Assembly (NCBI RefSeq): GCF_016839145.1
Contig: NZ_CP069302.1
Location: 62,001-126,000 of the forward strand
Length of the DNA stretch: 64,000 nucleotides
From: Shinella sp. PSBB067
GTDB taxonomy: Bacteria > Pseudomonadota > Alphaproteobacteria > Rhizobiales > Rhizobiaceae
Direction: 5' to 3'
Shown here: positions 21,301 through 30,190 of the stretch, one piece after another
Layout of the letters: each line of letters starts with the position of its first letter
Position numbering within the stretch: position 1 is the first letter of the stretch
The notes under the pieces: generated by a model
What the model saw: the letters and a program-made list of their open reading frames with translations, nothing else
Told to the model about the DNA's origin: nothing
The model's database searches: none
Translations under genes and position numbers: made by a program

Positions 21301-24300
21301 GCGTGGTCATCGCCGCGATGGCGGAGGCGCTGAGGGCGGCGACCTGCGCGGTCGACAGCGAGGCGATCGTCGCCGGCGACAGGCCGCGGATGGCGCTTGA
21401 GCTGATCATCGCGATGTCCTTCGTGGAGAAGGTGGCGATTTCAGCGGTGCCGAATTTCGCGATCTGCTCGGAGTTCAGCGCACCGACCTGCGCGCTCGTC
21501 AGGGCTTCCGCCTGGCTGGTGCTGAGCACGGAAAGCTGCTGCGAGGTGAAGCCGGAAATGCTGCCCGCGTTCAGCGCTGCGATCTGCGCCGTCGTCAGGG
21601 ATGCGATCTGGACGGTGCTGAAGGCGGGGATCTGCGAGGCGGTGAGCGCAGCCATCTGCTTTGTGCCGAGCGCTGCGATCTGGTCGGTGTCGAGGGCGGC
21701 GATCTGGCTCGATGTGAGGCCGGAAACCCCGGACGCGCTGAGCGCGGCGATCTGGGCGTTGGTGAGCGCGGCGACGTCGGCGGGGTTCAGGGCCGCGATC
21801 TGGCCGGAGGAAAGCACCCCGATCTGGGCCGTCGTCAGGGCGGCGAGCTGGCTGGGGGCGAGCGCGCCGATCTGGTCCGGGCGCAGCCCGCCGATCGCCG
21901 AGGAGCTGAGATAGCCCATCTGCTCGGTGGAAAGGGCCTTGATGTCGTGGTCGAGCGCGCCGGCCTGCGCCGCTGTCAGCGCCTTGAGATGGACGGCGGA
22001 AAGCTGGCTCACCTGAACCGAGCTCAACGCCTCGATCTGGCCGGTGGCGAGGCTGGCGAAGGCGCTCGTGCTGAGGGCCGCGATCTGGGTGGCGGAAAGC
22101 GAGGCGAAGATGTCCGGTGCGATGCCGGAAACCGCGCCCCTGGAGAGCGCCGCGATCTGCGCGGCCGAGAGCACGCGCACGTCCTGCGGCTCGAGCGCGG
22201 CGACCTGCGCGGAGGTGAGGGCGTTGATCTGCGTGGTGGAGAACGCGGCGATCTGGGCGGTCGAGAGCGCTTCGATCTGCACGGAGGTCATGCCGGACAG
22301 CGTCGCGCGGCCGAGGGCGCTTATCTGGGCGAGGGAGAGCCCGGCGATCGCCTCGGCGCTGAGGCCTGCGACGGCCTTGCCGGTGATCGCGGCGATGTCC
22401 TGCGTCGAGAAGGTCGCAAGGTCGGCCGCGCTGAGGGCGGCAAGCTGGGCCGAGGTCAGGGACTTGACCTGTGTCGGCGACAGCGCCTCGACCTGGGCGG
22501 TGGTCAGGGCCTCGATCTGGTCGGGCGTCAGGCTGCCGACCGCGCCCGAGGAGAGGGCGGAAATATGCGCGGTCGTCAGCGAGGCGAGGAAGGCCGGCGT
22601 CATGCCGGCGACCTGCGCTGCCGACAGACCCGCGATCTGCGTGGTCGACAAGGCGGCGACCTGGGCGGACGACAGTCCGGCGAAGACGGCGCTGCCGAGG
22701 CCGGGCATGGCCTTCGCGCTGATCGCCGCCATGTCCGCCGTGGAGAAGGTCGCAATGCCCTCGGCGCTGATCGCCGTGATCTGCCGCGCGCTCATCCCGC
22801 GGATCTGGTCCGGCGTCAGCGCTTCGACCTGCTCCGTGCTGAGCACGCCGACCTGGGTGTTGGAAAGGGCCGCGATGACGGCGGGGCTGAGGGCGGCGAT
22901 CTGTTCGGGCGAGAAGGCGGCGATGGCGGATGTGGGAAGGCCCGCGATGGCCCTGCTGTTGATCGCGGCCATGTGGGCAGGCGAGAGCTGCGCGAGCGCC
23001 TCGCTGTTCATCGCGGCGATCTGCGCGGCATTCAGCGAGGCGAGCTGCGCCGGCGACAGCGCCTCGACCTGGTGGGCGCTCAGCGCGCGAATCTGGGTGG
23101 TCGTGAAGCCGCCGAGCGCGGTGGCGCCAAGGGCGCCGATCTGCTCGTCCGAAAGCTCGGTGATGACCGCGCTGGCGAGACCGGGAACGGCCTTGGCGGT
23201 GAGCGCGGCGATGTCTGCCGTCGAGAAGGTCGCGAAGGCGTCCGCAGAAAGGACGGCAAGCTGCGCGGCGGTCATCGCCTTTACCTGCGCGGGCGTGAGG
23301 GCCTCGACCTGTTCCACGTCGAGCGCTGCGACCTGCGCGGGCTTGAGGGCGGTGATCTGGCCGGTTGTCAGGGCTGCGATCTGGCCGGTGGTGAGGGCGG
23401 CGAGCGCCTGTGTGGTCAGTCCCGGAAGCGCGCTGTTCTGGATCGCGGCGATGTCGGCGCTGGAAAAGGTCTTGAGGGTATCGGGCGCGAGCGCGCGGAG
23501 CTGCACGGCGGACAGGACCTTGACCTGGGCCGGTGTGAAGGCCTCGACCTGGGTATCGTCGAGGAGGGCGAGCTGTTCCGTCTTGAGACCTGCAATCGCG
23601 GCCGGGCCGAGCGCGGCGATCTGCGTCGGCGTGAGGCCTGAAATGGCGTCGGAGGTGAGGCCTGCAATGGCGCTTGCGGAGAGGGCCGCAATGTCTGACG
23701 GCGAGAAGGTCGCGATGGCCTCGCCGTCGAGGGCCGCGGCCTGCTGGGCGGTGAACACCCGCACCTGCGCCGGCGTGAAGGCCTCGATCTGCTCGAGGCT
23801 CATGCTCTTGATCTGGACGGGCGTAAGCCCCTTCACCCCGGCGCTGCTCAGCGCCGCGATCTGGCCGGCGGAGAGGGCTTCGATGCTCTCCACGGAAAGG
23901 GCGGCGACCTGCTTGGCGTCGAGGACGGCGATCTGGGCGGGCGTGAGCGCGGCGACCTGCTCGGGCGTAAGCGCGGCGATGACCCCGGCGCCCAGTCCCC
24001 TGACGGTGTTGGGAGACAGGGCGGCGACCTTGCCGGCGGGCAGTTCCGCGAGGTCGTCGGCACTGAAGGCCCCGATCTGTGCGGCGGTCATGGCGGCGAT
24101 CTGCGCCGTCGTCAGCGCGGCCGTCTGTTCCGGCGTGAACGCGGCGATCTGGGCGGGTGTCATGCCCTGGATGGTCTTCACGCTGAGCGCGGCGACCTGG
24201 TCCGTCGACAGCTCGGCGATGGCGGCGGTGCCGAGCCCGGGCAGCGCCTTGCCGGAAATCGCCGCGATGTCCCCGGTCGAGAAGGTGACGAGGCCCTCGG

Positions 24301-25081
24301 GGCTGATGGCCGCGAGCTGCTGGGCGGAGAGCACCCTGACATGCGCGGGCGACAGGGCCTCGATCTGCTCCGGTTCGAGCGCGGCGATCTGCGCTGGGGC
24401 AAGACCCGTGATGGCGCTCGTGCTGAGCGCGGCGATCTGTGCTTCGGAGAAGGCCTTGACGGCCTCGGTGCTGAGCGCGGCGATCTGTGCGGGCTTCAGC
24501 AGCGCGACCTGCGCCGTCGTCATCGCCTCGATCTGATCGGGCGTGAGGGCGCCGGACTGCGAGGCGGTGAGGCCGGCGAGGCTGAGCGGGGCCAGTGCAC
24601 CGATCTGTTCGGCCGACAGCACCGCGATGGCCGCGGTGCTCAATCCCTGCACCGCCTTGTAGCTGATCGCCGCCATGTCCTGGGTCGAGAAGGTTTCGAG
24701 GTCTTCCGGATCGAGCGCGGCGAGCTGGGCGGAGCTCAGCGCCTGCACCTGCGAGGCCGTCAGCGCCTCGGCCTGGTCGGACGAGAACGTGCCGATCTGG
24801 CCGGTGGTCAGGCTCTCGATCTGGCCGTCGGTATATTTGTTGAGGGCGCCGATCTGGTCCAGCGACAGGCCGACGATCGCGTTCTGCGCGATGGCGCCGA
24901 TCTGCCCGGAGCTGAGGATCTCGATATCCTCGACCTCCAGGGCGGCGATCTGCCTGGATGAAAAGGCGCCGATCTGGCCGGTGGAGAGGGAGGCGACGTC
25001 GTCCGTCGACCAGTCCCGGATCGTCGCATCGGAAAGCTGCCGGATCTGGCTGATGCTGAGCGAGGAAACGATCGACGTCAT
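18311..25081 (-). CDS. Giant octapeptide-repeat protein of unknown function
   Basis: 2,256 residues from the ATG at 25081, chosen over an upstream ATG because AGGAC precedes it by 8 bases. From about residue 8 to 2208 the protein is an uninterrupted run of roughly 275 octapeptides of pattern hydrophobic-Leu-[ST]-x-x-[QAD]-[IVL]-x, typified by ALSTAQIA or ALTPAQIA. A landmark pair (TFSTxDIA-AISxxAxx, then GLST) recurs 16 times at whole-octad spacings. Charged residues are few, Phe is largely confined to landmarks, and I see no cysteine. The tail is Ser/Thr/Pro-rich and ends NEIAAIISSYLEI. There is no signal peptide, RTX motif or recognisable enzyme domain. Function is unknown; a structural or surface role is only a guess. 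Confidence 0.85.
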   Translation of the reverse strand: MTSIVSSLSISQIRQLSDATIRDWSTDDVASLSTGQIGAFSSRQIAALEVEDIEILSSGQIGAIAQNAIVGLSLDQIGALNKYTDGQIESLTTGQIGTFSSDQAEALTASQVQALSSAQLAALDPEDLETFSTQDMAAISYKAVQGLSTAAIAVLSAEQIGALAPLSLAGLTASQSGALTPDQIEAMTTAQVALLKPAQIAALSTEAVKAFSEAQIAALSTSAITGLAPAQIAALEPEQIEALSPAHVRVLSAQQLAAISPEGLVTFSTGDIAAISGKALPGLGTAAIAELSTDQVAALSVKTIQGMTPAQIAAFTPEQTAALTTAQIAAMTAAQIGAFSADDLAELPAGKVAALSPNTVRGLGAGVIAALTPEQVAALTPAQIAVLDAKQVAALSVESIEALSAGQIAALSSAGVKGLTPVQIKSMSLEQIEAFTPAQVRVFTAQQAAALDGEAIATFSPSDIAALSASAIAGLTSDAISGLTPTQIAALGPAAIAGLKTEQLALLDDTQVEAFTPAQVKVLSAVQLRALAPDTLKTFSSADIAAIQNSALPGLTTQALAALTTGQIAALTTGQITALKPAQVAALDVEQVEALTPAQVKAMTAAQLAVLSADAFATFSTADIAALTAKAVPGLASAVITELSDEQIGALGATALGGFTTTQIRALSAHQVEALSPAQLASLNAAQIAAMNSEALAQLSPAHMAAINSRAIAGLPTSAIAAFSPEQIAALSPAVIAALSNTQVGVLSTEQVEALTPDQIRGMSARQITAISAEGIATFSTADMAAISAKAMPGLGSAVFAGLSSAQVAALSTTQIAGLSAAQVAGMTPAFLASLTTAHISALSSGAVGSLTPDQIEALTTAQVEALSPTQVKSLTSAQLAALSAADLATFSTQDIAAITGKAVAGLSAEAIAGLSLAQISALGRATLSGMTSVQIEALSTAQIAAFSTTQINALTSAQVAALEPQDVRVLSAAQIAALSRGAVSGIAPDIFASLSATQIAALSTSAFASLATGQIEALSSVQVSQLSAVHLKALTAAQAGALDHDIKALSTEQMGYLSSSAIGGLRPDQIGALAPSQLAALTTAQIGVLSSGQIAALNPADVAALTNAQIAALSASGVSGLTSSQIAALDTDQIAALGTKQMAALTASQIPAFSTVQIASLTTAQIAALNAGSISGFTSQQLSVLSTSQAEALTSAQVGALNSEQIAKFGTAEIATFSTKDIAMISSSAIRGLSPATIASLSTAQVAALSASAIAAMTTQQIEALSTAQAEALTRTQIGALSSTQLAAFGPDDIATFSVQEMAAITAGALPGLSTDALAALSTAQVAGLSAGSIGGLTTKQIAALSIAQAEALTTSQIGALSATQLAAFPADGIATFATREIAAIGSDAIAGLSTAAIAGLSTAQVAALGTAAIGGMGSRQIAALTSAQLDALTTAQVSALNARQIGNLGTDYIATLSPAQIAALATAAVSGLTPEQIAAFTTAQAEALTPAQVAALSSRQIAALDMAKLDTFSVADMAAISSGAMAGLSTGMLASLTTSQIAALGPAGLSGMTGDQIAALSTAQVEALTTAQVAALGSKQVAALGTDDIATLSPTQIAALGSAGVAGLTSAQIGALSQAQAEALTSTQIAALTATQIAAFSATNLETFTPGEIAAITSRAVAGLPTAAIAALTPAQVAAINAAGLTGVQIGAFGNSQLEALTSLQMAALGSAQVPALGTAGIAALSPDQIAALSTAGVAALSTQQIAALSTAQAEALTNTQVGALTSQQIAAFGADDLALFSAADIAAIGSRAILGLSTGMIASLTTAQIAALSMAGVSGLTSDQIVALNAEQVEALTATQIGALTSRQIAAFDASDIALFTTGEIAAIGSAAIAGLSTSILAGFTPEQIEALSPAGIGGMTTGQIGALSPSQTAALSTAQIHALASRQVAALTVGDIAALTPGQIAALSADGIAGLTGTQAAGLTFEQAEALSASQIAALTSAALGGLSSEALDTFSTSKLAAISSGAIKGLSPAYLASLSEAEIAALSTGAISGLGSAQVAALSTGQIDALSMAQIAALGTPGTAGLTPGQMQAISTEELAAMSSGAIKGLSPAVIGALSSNSIAALATGQIAALTYSQVNAMSTSQVATLSTAQVGAMTATQAAGLGADDLGTFSVEHILALSTSAIAGLSTAALAGLTNEQANAFTPGQLAAMTQAQVDALPRGPGASSFSASGTGTTSTSSTESPAQTPPSASDPQNEIAAIISSYLEI

Positions 25082-25310
25082 GAGCAAAGTCCTGGAAAAA
25101 GCAAGCGAACGAACACACAAATCATGATCTGGCAGCTTGCTCGATACAGGGATGAACTTGCCTGAACCTGTAGGTGTGTCGCCGTCCGTCGCGCCTTCTC
25201 CGGGAAATGCCGGAAGCGGCGGCGCCCGGTTGCGAGAACCGGATGCCGCGCCTTGCGGATCAATCCGCCCGCCCTTGCAGAAAATGGAAGATTTGTTCCC
25301 GCCTCGCCTC

Positions 25311-27266
25311 TCAGAGCGAAGCGGCCACCTTCAGTCCCTCATAGACGGCCTCCTCCGCGGTGCGCGGCGCCAGGCTGTCGCCGATGACATGCACCTCCGG
25401 CACGAGCCCGCGGATCATGTCGCTCAACGGATCCACCGGCTCATGCCCGAGACAGAGCACCAGCGTCTCAACATTTTCGAAGAGGATGGGCTGCTCGCTC
25501 GCCGTGTGCTGCATGTAGACCGTGCCGCCGTCGCCGCCGTAAAGGCGGGCATAGGGGGTGACCCGCACGCCGATGCGGTGCAGCTCGGCCGCGATGTTGT
25601 CGCGAACATAGAGCGGCAGCAGTTCGCCGGGATGCGTTCCGTTGACGGCGAGGTCGACGCTGCAGCCCTCGTTCGTCAGGAGTTCGGCGATGCCGGGGCC
25701 GATCCAGTCGCAGCGCCAGTCGGCGACGACGACCCGGCCGCCGGTCCTGACCTCCTTGCGCAGCACCTGCCAGGCATCGACCACCTGGATGCTGTCGTCG
25801 ATCGGGATCTCCGGCCGGTAGGGCCGCGCCCCGGTGGCAAGGATCACGGCGTCCGGCCGCTCCGCCTCGACGAGCGCGCGGTCGACGCGCACGCCGCGCT
25901 GCACGCGCACATTGGCGAGCTCGACCTCGCGGGAAAGGTTGGTGACGATGCCGCCGAACTCCGCGCGGCGGGGAAGCTGCTGCGCCAGCAGCGCCTGGCC
26001 GCCGAGCTGGCCGGCCGCCTCGTAGAGCGTCACCCTGTGGCCGCGCGCGGCGGCGACGGCCGCGGCCTTGAGGCCCGCCGGCCCGCCGCCGACGACCATG
26101 ACGGATTTCGGCCGGGCGGCCGGCGCCAGCGTGCCGAACCGCATCTCGCGGCCGGTTTCCGGATGCTGGATGCAGGAAATCGGCACGCCGCGGTGGAAAT
26201 GGCCGATGCAGGCCTGGTTGCAGGCGATGCACGCGCGGATGTCGTCCGTGCGGCCTTCGTGCGCCTTGCCCGGCATGTCCGGGTCGCAGATCATCGCCCG
26301 CGTCATGCCGCAGACATCCGCCGCCCCGCTCGCGATGACCGCCTCGGCCTCCTGCGGCTGGTTGATGCGCCCGGTGACGAAGACGGGGATGGAAAGGTCC
26401 TTGCGGAACCGCGCCGCATCACCCGCAAGATAGGCGGCGCGATAGGCCATGGGCGGCACGATATGCACGGCGCCGCCGAGCGAGGCGGAGGTGCCCGTGG
26501 TGATGCTGACATAGTCCAGCATCGGCTCCAGCCGGCGACAGATCTCCAGCGCCTCGTCATCGGCAAGGCCCTGCTCGTCGCGCTCGCCGCTGCTGATGCG
26601 CATGCCGATGACGAAATCCTCCGACGTCGCCGCCCGCATCGCCGCAAGCGCTTCCGTCGCGAAACGCAGCCGGTTTTCCAGCGCGCCGCCGTAGTCGTCC
26701 GTGCGGCGGTTGACGCGCGGGTTGAAGAACTGCGCCGGCAGGTAGCCATGGCTCGCCACGAATTCCGCGCCGTCGACGCCGGCCGCATGCATGCGCCGGG
26801 CCGCGGCCGCATAGCCGGCGACGATCTCGTCGATCATGTCCCTGTCGAGCGCCCGCGGCATGACGCGGAAGCGCTCGTTCGGCGAGACGGACGGCGCATA
26901 GGCGACCGTCAGCAGGCCGTCGCCGCCCTCCATGATCTCGCGGCCGGGATGGAAGAGCTGCGAGAAGAGCGCGCAGCCTCCGGCGTGGCAGAGGTCCGCG
27001 AGGCGCCGGTAGCCCTCGATACAGTCGTCGTCCGTCGCCATCAGCATGTGCGAGGTGTAGCGCGCCGTCTCGTGCACGCCCGCCACCTGGCTGACGATCA
27101 GCCCGACACCGCCTTTCACGCGGGCGGCGTGGTAGGCGAGGAGCGCCTCGTTGACGAGTCCGTCCGTCGGCAACGTCGTGTCGTGGCCGCTCGACATGAT
27201 CCGGTTCTTCAGCTCGACGCCGCGGATCTTCAAGGGCGTGAACAGGTTCGCAAAGGCGTCGGTCAT
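25311..27266 (-). CDS. NADH:flavin oxidoreductase, trimethylamine dehydrogenase/N-methylproline demethylase-like
   Basis: 651 residues from the ATG at 27266 (GGGAG upstream). The N-terminal half is an old-yellow-enzyme TIM barrel (FTPLKIRGVELKNRI; EFVASHGYLPAQFFNPR; RRTDDYGG). It is followed by the four-cysteine 4Fe-4S loop CxxCxxxC plus a later Cys (CIACNQAC; SCIQHP). The C-terminal half has FAD/NAD folds (VMVVGGGPAGLKAA; VILATGARPYRP). This layout is that of TMADH-type amine demethylases and the stachydrine-pathway N-methylproline demethylase. It is the last gene of a leftward operon with an amine-type ABC importer and an FAD amine oxidase, consistent with breakdown of an N-methylated compound. 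Confidence 0.85.
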   Translation of the reverse strand: MTDAFANLFTPLKIRGVELKNRIMSSGHDTTLPTDGLVNEALLAYHAARVKGGVGLIVSQVAGVHETARYTSHMLMATDDDCIEGYRRLADLCHAGGCALFSQLFHPGREIMEGGDGLLTVAYAPSVSPNERFRVMPRALDRDMIDEIVAGYAAAARRMHAAGVDGAEFVASHGYLPAQFFNPRVNRRTDDYGGALENRLRFATEALAAMRAATSEDFVIGMRISSGERDEQGLADDEALEICRRLEPMLDYVSITTGTSASLGGAVHIVPPMAYRAAYLAGDAARFRKDLSIPVFVTGRINQPQEAEAVIASGAADVCGMTRAMICDPDMPGKAHEGRTDDIRACIACNQACIGHFHRGVPISCIQHPETGREMRFGTLAPAARPKSVMVVGGGPAGLKAAAVAAARGHRVTLYEAAGQLGGQALLAQQLPRRAEFGGIVTNLSREVELANVRVQRGVRVDRALVEAERPDAVILATGARPYRPEIPIDDSIQVVDAWQVLRKEVRTGGRVVVADWRCDWIGPGIAELLTNEGCSVDLAVNGTHPGELLPLYVRDNIAAELHRIGVRVTPYARLYGGDGGTVYMQHTASEQPILFENVETLVLCLGHEPVDPLSDMIRGLVPEVHVIGDSLAPRTAEEAVYEGLKVAASL

Positions 27267-27286
27267 CGAGGCTCCCTTCGTTCCGG

Positions 27287-27646
27287 TCACACGCCGCCGG
27301 CAACCATTGTGTAGATCTTGCGGGTCTGCTCGTGGATCGTCCATTCGCCGCGCCAGCCGAGCGGCAGCACGAACATTTCGCCCGCGCCGATCTCCCGCGC
27401 GGACCCGTCGCCGTTGTGAAGGGTCACGCGGCCGGAAAGCAGGTGGCAGATCTCGGCATTGTCGCTGCGATCGGCGGTGAAGCGGCCGGGCGTGCACTCC
27501 CAGATGCCGGTCTCCATCCGGCCGTTCGGGCTCGACCAGAGCACGATCGCGGCCTCCCGCTGGTCGCCTTCGATGGAGGTCGGCTTCGGTGCGAAGGCGC
27601 CGATGTCGAGGCCGAGAAGGTCGCCGAAATTCTCGAAACTGATCAT
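27287..27646 (-). CDS. Small cupin-domain protein (DUF861/EutQ-like)
   Basis: 119 residues from the ATG at 27646 behind AAAGGA. It is a single cupin barrel: WECTPGRFTADRSDNAEICHLLSGRVTL in part, with GEMFVLPLGWRGEWTIHE forming the second motif. Proteins like this commonly sit beside DAO-type amine oxidases. It lies 20 bp from the genes on either side in one operon. A catalytic role such as hydrolysis or isomerisation of an oxidation product is possible but not shown. Confidence 0.8.
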   Translation of the reverse strand: MISFENFGDLLGLDIGAFAPKPTSIEGDQREAAIVLWSSPNGRMETGIWECTPGRFTADRSDNAEICHLLSGRVTLHNGDGSAREIGAGEMFVLPLGWRGEWTIHEQTRKIYTMVAGGV

Positions 27647-27666
27647 GGATATGTCCTTTGGGCGGC

Positions 27667-29052
27667 TCAGTGGCCGGTGATGGTGTCTGCGATGGCCGCG
27701 AGCTTCGAGGTCTGCGGCAGTCCGGCGGATTCGCGCTCGTCGGCAATGCGGTAGAGCTGGTACATGGAGTGCACGCCGAGCCAGCGGAAGGGCTCCGGCT
27801 CCCACTTGCGCACCGTGCGGTTGACCCAGGGAAGGCCGGTCAGCTCCGTCTGGCGGTCCAGCACGAGGTCCGCCAGCGTCCGGCCGGCAAGGTTCGAGCT
27901 GGAGACGCCGAGGCCGACATAGCCGCCGGCCCAGCCGATGCCGGTGGAGCGGTCGAACCCGGCCGTGGTGCACCAGTCGCGCGGCACGCCGAGCACGCCG
28001 CACCAGGCATGGTCGATCTTCAGCGGCTTCGTCTGCGGCAGGAGGCGGGTCAGGATGGCGTGAAGGGCATCGATGGTCGCCTGCTGCGTCCGGCCGTTGA
28101 CGTCGGTCTTCGAGGCGAACCGATAGGGCACGCCGCGCCCGCCCATGGTGATGCGACCCTCGCGGGTGCGCTGGGCGTAGCAATAGGCATGGGCCGCATC
28201 GCCCAGAAGCTCGTGCCCCTCCCAGCCGATCTCCTTCCAGAGCGCGTCCGGGACCGGTTCGGTGACGATCTGGGCGCTGTTGAGCGGCAGCCAGGTGCGC
28301 TCCTCGCCGGGAAAGCCGGCGGTGAAACCCTCTGTGGCGCGGATGACGACCGGCGCGCGCACGGTGCCGCGATCGGTCGTCACGCGGCCCTTCTCGAAGC
28401 GCGTGACCGACGTTCCCTCGAAGATCGGCACGCCGAGGCCCTCGACCACCCGGGCAAGCCCGCGCACCAGCTTGGCCGGCTGCACGCGGGCCATGTCGCG
28501 GATGACGAAGGCGCCTTGAATGTCGGCGATTCGGATGCGCCTTTCGGCCGCCTCCGCGGACAGCATCTCTATCCGGTCGGCCGGCATCTCCCAGTCGAGA
28601 TAGAACTGGTATTCCTCGCGGGCGCGCTCGAGCTGCGGCCGGTTGGTGGCGACGGTGATGTTGTCGGCGCGCAGGATGTCGGCGTCGATGCCCTCGGCCT
28701 CGGCGACGCGGATCACCTCGTCCACCGTGCCGGCCATGGCGCGCTGCATGTCGATGACCGCGCCGCGGGTGGAGGTCTTGAGGTATTTTTCGCGCGACCA
28801 GCCGAAGCCGCCCGAAAGCCAGCCGCCGTTGCGGCCGGAGGCGCCGAAGCCGGCGAATTCGCGCTCGACGACGACGACATTCAGCGAGGGATCGGCCTTT
28901 TTCAGGTAATAGGCGGTCCACAGGCCCGTGAAGCCCGCGCCGATGATGCAGACATCGGCCTCCCGGTCACCGGGAAGAGGGGCGCGCTGCTGCGGCAGGC
29001 CGCCGATGTCGGCGTACCAGAAGGAAATATTGCCGTTGGTCTTGACGTCCAT
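27667..29052 (-). CDS. FAD-dependent amine oxidase of the DAO family (gamma-glutamylputrescine oxidase-like)
   Basis: 461 residues. The N-terminal FAD motif is CIIGAGFTGLWTAYYL, followed by GFGASGRNGGWLSGGF, a segment typical of PuuB/OrdL-type oxidases. Late signatures GGYVGLGVSSSNLAGRTLADL close the FAD site. Such enzymes oxidise secondary amines to an aldehyde or imine, releasing hydrogen peroxide or passing electrons on. It lies 16 bp downstream of the ABC ATPase in the operon. The substrate is unknown; a polyamine or N-substituted amino acid is likely. Confidence 0.85.
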   Translation of the reverse strand: MDVKTNGNISFWYADIGGLPQQRAPLPGDREADVCIIGAGFTGLWTAYYLKKADPSLNVVVVEREFAGFGASGRNGGWLSGGFGWSREKYLKTSTRGAVIDMQRAMAGTVDEVIRVAEAEGIDADILRADNITVATNRPQLERAREEYQFYLDWEMPADRIEMLSAEAAERRIRIADIQGAFVIRDMARVQPAKLVRGLARVVEGLGVPIFEGTSVTRFEKGRVTTDRGTVRAPVVIRATEGFTAGFPGEERTWLPLNSAQIVTEPVPDALWKEIGWEGHELLGDAAHAYCYAQRTREGRITMGGRGVPYRFASKTDVNGRTQQATIDALHAILTRLLPQTKPLKIDHAWCGVLGVPRDWCTTAGFDRSTGIGWAGGYVGLGVSSSNLAGRTLADLVLDRQTELTGLPWVNRTVRKWEPEPFRWLGVHSMYQLYRIADERESAGLPQTSKLAAIADTITGH

Positions 29053-29068
29053 GGGAGGTGCTTTCGGA

Positions 29069-30190
29069 TCAGGTCAGCGTCACGTCGGCGCTGGCATCGT
29101 CGGGAAGAAGGATGAGATCGGCTTGCGTGAAGACGATGTCCACCGCATCGCCGATGGCGAAATCGGCGGCGCCGAGCGGGCTGCGCACCACGGCGACCGT
29201 GCCGTCCTTCAGCTTCACCTCGTATTTCGAGCCGGAGCCAAGATAGATGGCTTCCGTGACCGTGCCGGAAAGACGGTTCTCACCGGGAGCGGCGTCCGTG
29301 CCGGGTCGCTTCAGCGCCACGCGCTCGGGTCGCAGCAGGATGACGGGACGGGCGTCTCCCGCAAGGCGGCCATGGGCGACGACCCTCTCATCGCCGATCG
29401 TCATGACCGTGTCGTTGCCGGAGATTTCGGCCGCGCCGCGCAGGACCGTCGATTCGCCGATGAAGCGGCCGACGAAGAGCGTCGCAGGGTTGTCGTAGAG
29501 CTCGCGGCCCGTGCCGATCTGCTCGATGCGCCCGCCGTTGAAGACGGCGATACGGTCGGAAAGCACCAGCGCCTCCTCCTGATCGTGGGTGACGTAGACG
29601 AAGGTGGTGCCGAGTTCGCGGTGGATGCGCTTGATCTCGAGCTGGAGCCATTCGCGCAGCTTCTTGTCGAGCGCCCCCAGCGGCTCGTCCATCAGCAGCA
29701 GCGGCGGATCGAAGACGAGCGCGCGGGCGAGCGCCACGCGCTGCTGCTGGCCACCGGACAGTTCGCTCGGGTAGCGATGGGCGAAGTCGGCCATCTTCAC
29801 CATGTCGAGCGCCCGCTTCACCCGCTGTTCGCGGTCCTCGCCCCTGATGCCGCGCAGCGTCAGCGGATAGGCGACGTTCCGGCCCACCGTCATGTGCGGG
29901 AAGAGGGCATAGTGCTGGAAGACGACGCCGATATTGCGCTTGTGCGAGGGAAGGCCGGTGACGCTCTTTCCGCCTATCTCGAGCGTTCCGTCGCTGATGT
30001 CGGTGAAGCCGGCGATGAGGTTCAGCGTCGTGGTCTTGCCGGAGCCGGAGGGACCGAGCAGCGTCATGAACTCGCCGGGGCGGATGTGGAGGTCGATCTC
30101 CTTCAGCGCCGTGAAGGCACCGTAGCGCTTGGAGGCCTTGCGGATCTCGATGGCGGCGCCGGCGGATCGTTGGGGTGCGTGCATGGTCAT
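29069..30190 (-). CDS. ABC transporter ATPase (PotA-like)
   Basis: 373 residues. The start at 30190 overlaps the permease stop (ATGA). Walker A is GPSGSGKTT, the signature is [15 protein letters not shown], Walker B is LLLMDEPLGALD, and the switch histidine is in VYVTHDQEEAL. A C-terminal TOBE domain follows from about residue 270. It energises the import system of the two permeases and binding protein encoded just upstream. The family transports polyamines, opines or related cations. Confidence 0.92.
   Translation of the reverse strand: MTMHAPQRSAGAAIEIRKASKRYGAFTALKEIDLHIRPGEFMTLLGPSGSGKTTTLNLIAGFTDISDGTLEIGGKSVTGLPSHKRNIGVVFQHYALFPHMTVGRNVAYPLTLRGIRGEDREQRVKRALDMVKMADFAHRYPSELSGGQQQRVALARALVFDPPLLLMDEPLGALDKKLREWLQLEIKRIHRELGTTFVYVTHDQEEALVLSDRIAVFNGGRIEQIGTGRELYDNPATLFVGRFIGESTVLRGAAEISGNDTVMTIGDERVVAHGRLAGDARPVILLRPERVALKRPGTDAAPGENRLSGTVTEAIYLGSGSKYEVKLKDGTVAVVRSPLGAADFAIGDAVDIVFTQADLILLPDDASADVTLT

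Noticed and set aside
18593..24536. Very long plus-strand ORFs (up to 935 codons) opposite the giant repeat gene
   Set aside because: They follow from the 24-bp periodic, GC-rich DNA, which avoids stops on both strands. Their predicted products are Gly/Arg- or Ala/Ser-rich with no family signature, and none has a convincing start.
18311..25081. RTX adhesin, TAL effector or CRISPR-like array
   Set aside because: There are no GGxGxD nonapeptides, the period is 8 rather than 34 residues, and the DNA is an open coding frame without spacers.
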